Assembly: GCA_027494035.1 (NCBI GenBank)
Contig: JAOSJQ010000001.1
Coordinates: 248,001 to 312,000 of the forward strand
Source of the DNA: UTCFX2 sp002050125
Lineage (GTDB): Bacteria; Chloroflexota; Anaerolineae; Anaerolineales; UBA4823
DNA length: 64,000 nucleotides
Direction of reading: 5' to 3'
Under the pieces are notes generated by a model. It ran no database searches. It was not told the origin of the DNA and saw only the letters and a program-made list of their open reading frames with translations. A program made the position numbers and the translations under genes. Positions 9,611-17,756 of this stretch are shown here, one piece after another (position 1 is the first letter of the stretch; each line of letters starts with the position of its first letter).

Positions 9611-12124
9611 TTATCTGCTGGCGACGTGGATCGCGATTTCGGGGCTGAGGATGGATCTCCCATCCAGGGTAAGTCCCTCCGCCTGGATCAGGTGACTCCC
9701 CGCTTCCAGCGTCCAAAAGAAAAGATAGGGTTTGTTCGCGATCGAACCGATCTTTTTCCCATCCACCCAAAAATCCAGCCTTACAAGCTCCTCGGATGCG
9801 AGGGCTTCGAGCAGAATTCGCTGTGCCTCTCGGGGGATGCCTGTGGAAAGGATGTAGCTGCTGCCGGGCGCCGGAGAAACCAGCGTCAGGGCGGGCGCCG
9901 CCCTTCCCACTGACGGTTCTACAGAGGCGGCGGCTGCAAGTTCCTGTTGTGAATTGACGCTTGCATAAAAGTCCGCATAAAGCGCCAACCCCTGCAGGCG
10001 CGCCCAGGGCCAGGCTTGCGGCGGCAGTTCGAGCGCTACTTTGACTTCACGCTGATCGACCGGCGTAGCGGCGTCCGCCAAACCGCCGCTGCGGCGGTCG
10101 AGGACGACCTGCCGGTAAAACGTGTCTGGCTGAGTGGGCTGCGTCCCGGCGATAAACCACTCCTGACGGCGGTAAGGACAGCGCTCGGTTGGCAGCAGCC
10201 CGGAAAGCGCACACACTTCCACCTGCACCAGACCCTCAGGCTGTTCGAATGTGAGCTTCGTCTGCCCCGCCAGGACGGTGCGGAGAAAATCGTGCCAGAT
10301 CGGCGCCGCGCCGGTCAGCCCGTTGACCTCGCGCATAGGTTGGTAGTCTGTGTTGCCAGCCCACACCCCCACAACTAGATCAGGGGTGTAGCCCACCGTC
10401 CAGTTATCGTGAAAGTTCGTGGTTGTCCCCGTCTTCACCGCGGCGGGACGATCGAGCCGCAACCCGCTGTTTGCACCAAAACCGAGCCGCCTGGCGTCGT
10501 TGTCGCTCAGGATGTCGCTGATGAGCCAGGCTACGCGCGCATCGAGCACCCGCGTTTGCGCCGGCTGCGGAGCTTGATAAATCACATTTCCGGCTAAATC
10601 GGTCACCTCCAGGATGTAGCGCGGCTCGACCCGCACACCATTATTGGCGAAAACGGCGTAAGCGGCGCTCAGGTCGAGCAGACGAACCGCCCCGCCCCCC
10701 AACGCGACTGATAAATCGTATTCTTGCGGGTCGCCCAGCGTGGTCAGCCCCATTTTTCGAGAGAGGCTGAACAGGCGTTCCAAACCTACATGTTCAAGTG
10801 TCTTTACTGCTGGGATATTTAGTGAAGAAGCCAGCGCTTCACGCAGCAGAACCGGCCCATGTTCGCGCAAGTCATAATTGGCTGGTATGTAAGCCTTGCC
10901 CGTGCGGGTGGCGAAGGCGGTCTGCACATCCAACAGCATCGTCGCCGCGGTCCAACCGCCGCCCGCCTCAACTGGATCGAGCGCAGCGGCGTACACCAGC
11001 GGTTTCAGCGCCGATCCAGGCTGGCGCGCCTGGAGCGCCATGTTGATCGCCCCGCCGTGTTCGGGGTCGAAATAATCCGGGCTGCCCACCATCGTCAGGA
11101 TATCCCCATTCCGGGGATCCAACGCAACCAGCGCCGCGTTGTTCATGTTGTGCCCCAGCCCCTGGCTGTCAGGCTTGAGCGCCACAAGCTGGCGCAAAAC
11201 CACCCTCTCGGCGTGTTTCTGCCAGTCGAGATTTAGAGTCGTGCGCACGATCAGCCCGCCCAAGTCATGGATCTGCGCCTGGGAGAACAAGCCATCGACC
11301 TGGTTGCGCACCTGCATCACGAAATGCGGCGCCTCGATCGGATAGGGCTGTTCTGCGAGGACCAACGGTTCGCGCTTTGCCAGCGCCAGTTCGTCTGGCT
11401 GGATCATCCCTGCCTCTGCCATCAAATCCAGCACGACCGCCTGACGATTTTTGGCAGCTTCCAGGTCGCTGAAGGGGTTGTATAGCGCCGGCGCCTGTGG
11501 CAAACCCGCCAGCAGAGCGCATTCAGCCAGGTCCAGCCGCTCAACCGGCTTCCCAAAAAAAGTTTGAGCTGCCGCCTCAACCCCGTAAGCCATGCCGCCG
11601 TAGTAGGTCTGGTTTAGGTACAGCGCCAGGATCTCGTCTTTGCTGAATTTGCGCGTCAACTTCCAAGCCAGGATGATCTCGCGCAACTTGCGGCGCAGGG
11701 TTCGCTCGCCGCGTTCTTGATCGTCCAGCAGCAGATTGCGCGCCGTCTGCTGGGTGATCGTGCTGCCGCCAGCCAGCGCCTCCCCGCCGCGCAGGTTGAT
11801 CCAGACCGAACGCGCCACCCCGCGCAGATCGAAGCCCGGGTTGCGGTAAAAGCTGCGATCTTCAGTCGCTACGGTGGCGTTGCGGCAGGCAACGGGGATG
11901 CGTTCGAGCGCCACGATCGTGTGCCGTCCGCTGTTCGCGTCCAACGCTTCGTACAGCAGCCGCCCATCTCGATCCACAATGCGGATGCTGGGTGTGTGCA
12001 GGCGTGAGGGGAGCGTATCCAGCGTGGGCAGGTCCCGGTACAACCAGAATATCCCTAATCCAAACAGGACCAGGGCGCTGAGCGATACTCCAAAAGCCCA
12101 AAGCAAGAATCTCTTTTTTATCAT
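9611..12124 (-). CDS. pbpC: Penicillin-binding protein 1C (bifunctional glycosyltransferase/transpeptidase)
   Basis: An 837-residue class A penicillin-binding protein. It has an N-terminal membrane anchor (residues 8-30), a GT51 glycosyltransferase with EDRSFYRNPG and GGSTITQQTARN, and a transpeptidase with PGSALKPL (SxxK), SSLN (SxN) and KTGTTTNF (KTG). The C-terminal BiPBP_C domain (about 750-837) is diagnostic of the PbpC subtype. It polymerises and crosslinks glycan strands outside the membrane. PbpC and alpha-2-macroglobulin are a recurrent pair in bacteria, thought to link wall repair and protease defence; here they are convergent. A TATAAT 8 nt before the ATG suggests a very short or leaderless transcript. 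Confidence 0.95.
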   Translation of the reverse strand: MIKKRFLLWAFGVSLSALVLFGLGIFWLYRDLPTLDTLPSRLHTPSIRIVDRDGRLLYEALDANSGRHTIVALERIPVACRNATVATEDRSFYRNPGFDLRGVARSVWINLRGGEALAGGSTITQQTARNLLLDDQERGERTLRRKLREIILAWKLTRKFSKDEILALYLNQTYYGGMAYGVEAAAQTFFGKPVERLDLAECALLAGLPQAPALYNPFSDLEAAKNRQAVVLDLMAEAGMIQPDELALAKREPLVLAEQPYPIEAPHFVMQVRNQVDGLFSQAQIHDLGGLIVRTTLNLDWQKHAERVVLRQLVALKPDSQGLGHNMNNAALVALDPRNGDILTMVGSPDYFDPEHGGAINMALQARQPGSALKPLVYAAALDPVEAGGGWTAATMLLDVQTAFATRTGKAYIPANYDLREHGPVLLREALASSLNIPAVKTLEHVGLERLFSLSRKMGLTTLGDPQEYDLSVALGGGAVRLLDLSAAYAVFANNGVRVEPRYILEVTDLAGNVIYQAPQPAQTRVLDARVAWLISDILSDNDARRLGFGANSGLRLDRPAAVKTGTTTNFHDNWTVGYTPDLVVGVWAGNTDYQPMREVNGLTGAAPIWHDFLRTVLAGQTKLTFEQPEGLVQVEVCALSGLLPTERCPYRRQEWFIAGTQPTQPDTFYRQVVLDRRSGGLADAATPVDQREVKVALELPPQAWPWARLQGLALYADFYASVNSQQELAAAASVEPSVGRAAPALTLVSPAPGSSYILSTGIPREAQRILLEALASEELVRLDFWVDGKKIGSIANKPYLFFWTLEAGSHLIQAEGLTLDGRSILSPEIAIHVASR

Positions 12125-12132
12125 GCAGTAGA

Positions 12133-12138
12133 ATTATA
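12133..12138 (-). promoter_or_regulatory. -10 box immediately upstream of pbpC
   Basis: TATAAT on the minus strand at 12138-12133 is followed by only 8 nt before the pbpC ATG (12124). A start 6-8 nt after the box would fall at or next to the ATG, giving a leaderless mRNA. The -35 region is poor. Confidence 0.4.
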
Positions 12139-12281
12139 GACGACCCAGCCGGGGCAGTGGTTCCGCTTTTCGGCGGATGTGGGGAAGTTCTTCGTTTCCC
12201 GTTTTCGATTTATGATCGGAAAGGCGCAACCGTTGGTTTAATTGCGCTCATGCCTCGTACACCTACCCTTAGGGCAATTCT

Positions 12282-12926
12282 TCAGCGATCGGTCTCGAAA
12301 ATCACCTCTTCGTGCCCAGCCAGCTTTTCCTGGATGCGCTGCACCACCACGTCCAGGTGCCCAGGCTTGTGCACGAAATCCAGGTCGTCGGTGCGGATCG
12401 TCAGCACCGGGCAAACGTCGAACGACTTCATCCAATCGAAATAGAACCTTTCCAGCAAGCTCAGGTATTCCATGGTGATGCTGCTCTCGATTGGTCGGGC
12501 GCGCTGCAGGATGCGCTGGTAGATGACTCGTACCGGCGCCTTCAAATACACCAACAAATCCGGCGCCGGCAAGCCAGCCACTACCAGGTCGAACAGCTTG
12601 CGATAGGCGAGGTAGTCGCGTTCATTCAAGTTCCCCAAATGGTGCAGCGCCCTGGCAAAGATGTGCGCGTCTTCGTAGATGCTGCGGTCGAGGATCGCCG
12701 ATTGGGGCAACTTCGCCAGCGCGCGGTACTGTTCCGCCCGGTGACCCAAAAAGAAAATCTGCAGATGAAAAGACCAACTGCGCATGTCGGCGTAGAAATC
12801 CGGCAGATAGGGATTATCGGCAACCGATTCAAAGGCAGTCTGCCAGCCGAGCCGTTCCCCCAGGCGCTCGGTGAGCGACGTTTTTCCCGCCCCGATATTA
12901 CCCGCGACGACGATGATCCGTTTAAT
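12282..12926 (-). CDS. Deoxynucleoside kinase (dNK family), apparent ATT start
   Basis: A cytosolic salvage enzyme that phosphorylates deoxynucleosides with ATP. The 214-residue product has a P-loop at its N-terminus (GNIGAGKTSL, residues 9-18), the DRS motif (LDRSIYEDA, residues 79-87) and an Arg-rich lid region (IYQRILQRARPIESS). No ATG, GTG or TTG occurs in frame between the upstream stop and the P-loop. The best start is ATT at 12926, 9 nt after AAGGA, giving MKRIIVVAGN, which is how this family usually begins. A one-base indel that removed an ATG or TTG start is the alternative. It starts 24 nt after the nrdJ stop, so it probably shares that transcript. Confidence 0.88.
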   Translation of the reverse strand: MKRIIVVAGNIGAGKTSLTERLGERLGWQTAFESVADNPYLPDFYADMRSWSFHLQIFFLGHRAEQYRALAKLPQSAILDRSIYEDAHIFARALHHLGNLNERDYLAYRKLFDLVVAGLPAPDLLVYLKAPVRVIYQRILQRARPIESSITMEYLSLLERFYFDWMKSFDVCPVLTIRTDDLDFVHKPGHLDVVVQRIQEKLAGHEEVIFETDR

Positions 12927-12950
12927 GGCGCAACATCCTTGAGGCGCAGC

Positions 12951-15587
12951 TCAACACTCGCTAAATCCGCAAGAATAGCACTTGCGGCAGCCTTCCTCGC
13001 TCACCAGCGAAGCCTGACCGCACTCGGGGCAGAGATCGCCGATTCGGTCAGCCTGGAAATCTGCCAGAGAAGACTGGCGGCTCATTTCTTCAAGAAGCCG
13101 GTAACCGTTGTCGCCGGGCAATTTCTCATCCTTTAGTTCTTCGCCCTCTGCAACTTCGCCATAAATCACCTCGCCGCTGTTCTCTAGATATTCCGCCAGG
13201 GCGCGCGCCACGCCATCTGGCAAGGAACGCACGCGGTTGGGACCAAACCCTAGCGGGCGTCCGCCGCCGATCCCGGAAAGCTGGCGCCAGACGTCCAGCA
13301 AGCGTTCGCGCGGCGATATCGGCGAGGTCAGGCGCAGGATGTAGGAGATCAACCTGCCAATCGCCTCGGAGACCGCCGCCGTATCCGAGCCGGCTTTAGC
13401 AGTATTAATGAAGACTTCAAAAGGCTGCTTGCCGCCATTTTCGTTGATGGTGATGAAGGCTTTCCCGAGCGGCGTCCTGACGCTGAAGGTGTAACCTGGC
13501 AGCAGAACCGGGCGCGGTTTTTTCTTATCGTGCCACAGGGGCAATTGCTCAGGAGGTTTCTTTTGTTCGGGTTGTGAGGGTTCAGGTTGCTCGGCATCAT
13601 CCTGTTTTTGTTTAGCAGTTGCGTTGGTTTCCAGGACGACTTTTTGACGCGACCCCGTGACGTACACCGTAATACCCTTGCATCCCAGTTCCCAGGCGAG
13701 CTGATAGGCTGTGGCGACGTCCGGCTCGCTGGCGGTCTCTGGAAAGTTGATCGTCTTGCTCAGGCTGTTATCGACAAAGGCTTGTATTGCCCCTTGCATG
13801 CGCACATGCTCTTCAGCGGTGATATCTTGTGAGACGACGAACACCTCCCGAATCTCGTCCGGGACGTTCGCCGCCTCCTGACACGAGCCGTGTTCCATCA
13901 CCTGTTCGATGATCCGTTGGCGGGCGTCTTCGTCCAGACCCGCCTTAGCCAGCGCTTTTTCAAACAACGGGCTGGTATACGTGAGCTGCAGATCTTTGCC
14001 GTTGTCATTGACATGGCGAATGTAAGCCAGCGCAAACACCGGTTCGCAGCCGTACCCCTCGCAGCCAGCCACGGTTGCAATTGTGCCGGTGGGGGCAATC
14101 GTGGTCTGAGCCGCATTGCGAATGCCATAGCGCTGGATGCCTTGCACGATCGAACCCCAATCCAACTGTGGACGGTTCCACTCATTGCGGTAGGGTTGAA
14201 GTGGAACCGGCGGCGACCAACGCAACTCGGCGGGGTCGTACAGGCTGCCGGCGATTGCTGGAAATGCGCCGCGCTGTTCAGCCAGTTCGATGCTGGTGCG
14301 CATCGAATAGAAGCGCACAAATTCAATGACTTGCGCCGCGAATTCCTGACCCGTTTCCGAACCGTAACGCACCCCCGCAGAGTACATCGCGTCACCCAGC
14401 CCCATGATCCCTAACCCGATCCGGCGGGCGCGGTGCGCGGACTCGGCAAGCTGCGGCACTGCCGGGACATAGGCGTTTGCCTCGACAACGTCATCGAGGA
14501 AGATGGTCGAAAGCTCTACGCTCCGGCGCAGCGCCTCCCAGTCCATCTGCCCATCCGGAGCGAGGTGCGCCGCCAGGTTCACCGACCCGAGACAGCAATT
14601 TTCATATGGTCCGAGCCACTGCTCACCGCACGGGTTAGTCGCCTCGAGGGCGTACAAGTGCGGGACCGGGTTGGAGCGGTTGGCGGCGTCCAGGAACAAC
14701 AACCCTGGCTCGCCGTTATGATGGGATTGGGAGACGATTTTATCGAAAAGCGCGCGCGCTTTGACGGTCTTATGCACCCGAATCGGTACGCCGGCGGCTT
14801 CCATTTCCTCCAGGGTTCCGCTGAAACGTTTGTAATCGTCTGAATGGACATCCGGGAAGCGCAGTTCCCAATCTACATCGTCGCGCACGGCTTGCATAAA
14901 GGCGTCGGTGATGCCAACCGAGATGTTGAAATTTGTGATGGCGTTTTCATCCGTCTTGCAGGTGATGAATTCTTCGATATCCGGATGATCGACGCGCAGC
15001 ACCGCCATGTTCGCGCCGCGCCGGGTTCCGCCCTGGGCGATTTCCCCAAAAGCCTTGTCGTAGACGCGCAAAAATCCAACTGGACCGGTCGCCTGCCCGG
15101 CTGAGGATTTGACCAGCGCCCCCTTGGGTCGCAGGCGCGAAAACGAGAAACCATTGCCGCCGCCGGTCTGCTGGATTAGGGCAGCGTCGCGCAAGGTCTG
15201 AAAAATCCCCGCCGGGTCGCGGCCCATGTCGTCGCTGATGGGCAGAACAAAACAGGCTGCCAGTTGCCCCAAAGGCGTGCCAGCGCCGGTAAACGTGGGT
15301 GAATTTGGAAAGAAGCGCTTTTCGGTGAGCAGCGCATAGAACTGCGCCGCCCGGCTCATGACATCCCCTCCCCAAAGCGCTTCACGGGCGGCGACGTGAT
15401 ACGCTACCCGCCAGAACATTTCCTCCACCGTCTCGACCGGCTTGCCGTCCTTGCCGCGTCGTACATAGCGCCGGACTAAAACTTTACGCGCGTTTTCGGT
15501 CAATTCCACCGCGGAAAGCCCTTCCGGAAGCGGCGGCGTCTTCAATGAGCCATATTCTTGGGTTTGAATCTCGATCATATTAGCCAT
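12951..15587 (-). CDS. nrdJ: Adenosylcobalamin-dependent ribonucleotide reductase (class II)
   Basis: An 878-residue enzyme that reduces ribonucleotides to deoxyribonucleotides with a B12-derived radical, independently of oxygen. The ten-stranded barrel core is recognisable from FFPNSPTFTGAGTPLGQLAAC, QQTGGGNGFSFS and the active-site NPCGEQ loop with its cysteine. A short C-terminal zinc ribbon (CPECGQ and CRKCYSC) ends the protein, typical of bacterial NrdJ. The nrdR gene lies 82 nt upstream and a deoxynucleoside kinase follows, forming a dNTP supply unit. The ATG is preceded by GGAGG at about 9 nt. Confidence 0.97.
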   Translation of the reverse strand: MANMIEIQTQEYGSLKTPPLPEGLSAVELTENARKVLVRRYVRRGKDGKPVETVEEMFWRVAYHVAAREALWGGDVMSRAAQFYALLTEKRFFPNSPTFTGAGTPLGQLAACFVLPISDDMGRDPAGIFQTLRDAALIQQTGGGNGFSFSRLRPKGALVKSSAGQATGPVGFLRVYDKAFGEIAQGGTRRGANMAVLRVDHPDIEEFITCKTDENAITNFNISVGITDAFMQAVRDDVDWELRFPDVHSDDYKRFSGTLEEMEAAGVPIRVHKTVKARALFDKIVSQSHHNGEPGLLFLDAANRSNPVPHLYALEATNPCGEQWLGPYENCCLGSVNLAAHLAPDGQMDWEALRRSVELSTIFLDDVVEANAYVPAVPQLAESAHRARRIGLGIMGLGDAMYSAGVRYGSETGQEFAAQVIEFVRFYSMRTSIELAEQRGAFPAIAGSLYDPAELRWSPPVPLQPYRNEWNRPQLDWGSIVQGIQRYGIRNAAQTTIAPTGTIATVAGCEGYGCEPVFALAYIRHVNDNGKDLQLTYTSPLFEKALAKAGLDEDARQRIIEQVMEHGSCQEAANVPDEIREVFVVSQDITAEEHVRMQGAIQAFVDNSLSKTINFPETASEPDVATAYQLAWELGCKGITVYVTGSRQKVVLETNATAKQKQDDAEQPEPSQPEQKKPPEQLPLWHDKKKPRPVLLPGYTFSVRTPLGKAFITINENGGKQPFEVFINTAKAGSDTAAVSEAIGRLISYILRLTSPISPRERLLDVWRQLSGIGGGRPLGFGPNRVRSLPDGVARALAEYLENSGEVIYGEVAEGEELKDEKLPGDNGYRLLEEMSRQSSLADFQADRIGDLCPECGQASLVSEEGCRKCYSCGFSEC

Positions 15588-15669
15588 TTGTTCAACGCCT
15601 CCATCTGCTCTCCAGTCACCAGGAAAGGCAAATTGACTCCCTGGGGTTGATAAAACGTTCGATTACAGG

Positions 15670-16119
15670 TCAACTCTCTAAAAGACGGTCAATTTCGCCG
15701 CGGATTGACTTCAGGTCATCCAGTCGAAGATAGACAATCGCATAGCGAATATAGGCGATCTGATCGAGTTCTTTCAACCCGGCGATCACCATATCCCCTA
15801 CGACGCGAGAGGAAACCTCCGCCCGCCCCATCGCCTGCAAAGTGGATTCGATTTCGCCGACCAGCCGCTCGATATCCGCGGCAGATACAGGTCGTTTGGC
15901 GCAGGAGATGCGAATGCCTCGGATCAGCTTCTCTCGATCGAATTCTTCCCGGGTTCCATCCTGTTTGATCAGCAGCGGCGTTGCCAGGATCGGGCGTTCG
16001 TATGTGCTGAACCGCTGCCGGCAGTCTTCACATTCCCGGCGGCGGCGAACTCCGCCGCGCGAGTCGTGTGTGGTATCGATTACCCTGGAGTTTGAGTTCT
16101 TACAGTAGGGACAGCGCAT
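15670..16119 (-). CDS. nrdR: Transcriptional repressor NrdR
   Basis: A 149-residue zinc-ribbon/ATP-cone repressor of ribonucleotide reductase genes that senses ATP versus dATP. The start at MRCPYCKN (ATG 16119, with AAAGGG upstream) gives the canonical N-terminus; an upstream in-frame start at 16155 would add 12 unlikely residues. The zinc ribbon uses CPYC (residues 3-6) and CEDC (31-34). The ATP-cone covers about 49-139. It is encoded directly upstream of nrdJ, its expected target, and has its own good promoter. Confidence 0.96.
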   Translation of the reverse strand: MRCPYCKNSNSRVIDTTHDSRGGVRRRRECEDCRQRFSTYERPILATPLLIKQDGTREEFDREKLIRGIRISCAKRPVSAADIERLVGEIESTLQAMGRAEVSSRVVGDMVIAGLKELDQIAYIRYAIVYLRLDDLKSIRGEIDRLLES

Positions 16120-16184
16120 GGAATCCCTTTTAATTCTTAGAACATCTGTAACCACTATTGCTGGGGGTTGCTAAGCTTTCAAGC

Positions 16185-16200
16185 CTTACATATGGGTAAG
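16185..16200 (-). promoter_or_regulatory. Inverted repeat just downstream of the nrdR promoter, possible operator
   Basis: CTTAC (16185-16189) and GTAAG (16196-16200) flank a 6-bp centre. The site starts only a few bases past the predicted transcription start, where a bound repressor would block initiation. It shares the AT-rich 16-bp layout of NrdR boxes but not their conserved outer bases, so the regulator is unknown. Confidence 0.35.
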
Positions 16201-16209
16201 ACAAAATGA

Positions 16210-16238
16210 ATTCTAGCATAACCATCCCTTACTGACAA
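16210..16238 (-). promoter_or_regulatory. Promoter for nrdR-nrdJ
   Basis: On the minus strand TTGTCA (16238-16233) and TAGAAT (16215-16210) are separated by exactly 17 bp; each matches the housekeeping consensus in five of six positions. The predicted start is near 16203, about 85 nt before the nrdR ATG. Confidence 0.75.
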
Positions 16239-16264
16239 GACTACTTTAGTCCCTCTAAGATTAG

Positions 16265-16470
16265 AGTTTCAGCGGAGATCCAGGGTGGGGTCCGGCGCGG
16301 GTTGCGCCGGACCTCCACCCACAGTCGCCTGCTGCCCCATGCGAAGGCTAATTGGGGGCGCCGTCATGCAGGCAAACGAAAATATCTCACCGGCAGGAGG
16401 GTTCCGGCGATTCAAGTTTCAACACATCCATCGATCGGCTGCTGACAGCGATCGGACACAGATGCTCCTT
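16265..16470 (-). other. Highly structured ftsZ-nrdR intergenic region, possible non-coding RNA
   Basis: No gene is seen between the ftsZ stop and the nrdR promoter. On the minus strand the stretch folds into four hairpins in a row: a CGATCG/CGATCG stem extended by CTG/CAG (16459-16434), CGCCGG/CCGGTG (16410-16389), GCCTGC/GCAGGC enclosing GCCCC/GGGGC (16373-16326), and a 14-15 bp GC-rich stem, GGTGG plus GGTCCGGCGC, at 16319-16286. GGAG and CTCC near the ends can close the whole. There is no T-run after the last stem, so it is not a simple terminator. It matches no RNA family I can name. Confidence 0.4.
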
Positions 16471-16523
16471 TCTAAGTAGACAAAACAATCAATCCAACAT
16501 ACGACCAGCTCGAAAAGCGCAGC

Positions 16524-17666
16524 TTACCGATTGCGGTTGCGCAAGAACGTCGGAATATCCAGGTCCTCGGTGTTGAACGAACGCGGCTGGAATTCTTTCG
16601 GCGCCGGCTGAGCCTTCGGTTGTCCCGAAACAATCGCCGGCTCCGGTTCGACGTATTTGCGCGGCTCGATTGCCGGCATCTCATACGACCGATGCGGCAT
16701 CGCCGCCCGTTCGAAACCGGTTGCGATGACGGTGATCCGCACCTGGTCTTTCATGTTCGGGTCGATCACAGCGCCGAAGATCAGGTTGACATCCGGGTGA
16801 GCGGTTTCCTTGATGATCGCCGCTGCCTGGTTGACATCGAAGAGCGTTAGCTCCGGGCCGCCGGTGACGTTGAACAGGATGCCATGCGCCCCATCGATCG
16901 TGATGTCGAGCAGTTGGCTGGAGATCGCCTGCTCGGCAGCCACTCGGGCGGCATCCTCGCCCTTCGCATTCCCAACCGCCATCAACGCCGCGCCGCCTTC
17001 GGACATAATCGTGCGCACATCGGCGAAGTCCAGGTTGATCAACCCGGGGATGGTGATCAATTCCGAGATGCCCTGCACGCCCTGGCGCAACACATCGTCA
17101 GCCAGGCGGAATGCGGTCTGCAGGTTGGCTCGCTTATCCACGATCTGGAGCAGCCGGTCGTTCGGGATAACGATCAGCGTATCAGCCTGTTCTTTGAGCC
17201 GGCCGATCCCCGATTCCGCAGATTGGATCCGCCGCGAACCCTCAAAGGTGAACGGGCGAGTAACAACCCCGATCGTCAGCGCGCCGACTTCCTTGGCGAT
17301 CTGCGCCACAATCGACGCGCCGCCGGTGCCAGTGCCGCCGCCCATTCCAGCCGTAATGAAAACCATGTCGGAGCCCTTCAATACGCTGTAAAGCTCCTCC
17401 GCTGATTCTTCGGTGGCTTTCTGGCCAACTTCCGGATCGCCGCCGGAACCCAGCCCACGGGTCAGCTTCTCGCCGACCCGCACCCGCGTGTTCGCTTTAG
17501 ACTGCAGCAAAGCCTGGGCATCCGTGTTCACCGCCACGAACTCAACGCCTTGCAAGCCTTCATCGATCATCCGGTCGACCGCGTTACAGCCGCCGCCGCC
17601 AACACCAACAACTTTGATGCGGGCAAAAGATTCTCCTTGATTGGGTGTGTTGCTACTGATTGTCAT
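16524..17666 (-). CDS. ftsZ: Cell division protein FtsZ
   Basis: A 380-residue tubulin-like GTPase that polymerises into the cytokinetic ring. The GTP-binding signature GGGTGTG lies at residues 109-115. The T7 loop and catalytic region are intact (NLDFADVRTIM). The C-terminal peptide DLDIPTFLRNRNR, which docks FtsA, is conserved behind a short Pro-rich linker. It has an AGGAGG site before the ATG and is the last gene of the division operon. A 12-bp tandem repeat and a short upstream reading frame lie in the 90-nt ftsA-ftsZ gap. Confidence 0.98.
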   Translation of the reverse strand: MTISSNTPNQGESFARIKVVGVGGGGCNAVDRMIDEGLQGVEFVAVNTDAQALLQSKANTRVRVGEKLTRGLGSGGDPEVGQKATEESAEELYSVLKGSDMVFITAGMGGGTGTGGASIVAQIAKEVGALTIGVVTRPFTFEGSRRIQSAESGIGRLKEQADTLIVIPNDRLLQIVDKRANLQTAFRLADDVLRQGVQGISELITIPGLINLDFADVRTIMSEGGAALMAVGNAKGEDAARVAAEQAISSQLLDITIDGAHGILFNVTGGPELTLFDVNQAAAIIKETAHPDVNLIFGAVIDPNMKDQVRITVIATGFERAAMPHRSYEMPAIEPRKYVEPEPAIVSGQPKAQPAPKEFQPRSFNTEDLDIPTFLRNRNR

Positions 17667-17705
17667 TATTCCTCCTGTTTCTGGATGAAATCACCAATGT
17701 ATTTT

Positions 17706-17729
17706 CCTTACTCATGCCCTTACTCATGC
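17706..17729 (-). repeat. Two tandem copies of a 12-bp unit in the ftsA-ftsZ gap
   Basis: GCATGAGTAAGG occurs twice back to back on the minus strand. Each copy contains an ATG, and the first opens a 24-codon reading frame that runs past the ftsZ ribosome-binding site and stops just inside ftsZ in another frame. It could be chance or a translational leader. Confidence 0.55.
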
Positions 17730-17756
17730 ATTAAACGGCTCTGCCTCGCTTCACTG

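Noticed and set aside
16185..16200. Standard NrdR box
   Set aside because: The palindrome lacks the conserved outer ACAC/GTGT-like bases, so it is kept only as an unassigned possible operator.
16286..16319. Terminator of ftsZ
   Set aside because: The stem is strong but no T-run follows it on the minus strand, so it was treated as part of a structured RNA candidate.
16326..16440. Cobalamin riboswitch upstream of the B12-dependent reductase genes
   Set aside because: A GCGACTGTGG stretch resembles one conserved block, but the GGTGAAAATCC block and the B12 box are absent, and the region lies before the nrdR promoter.
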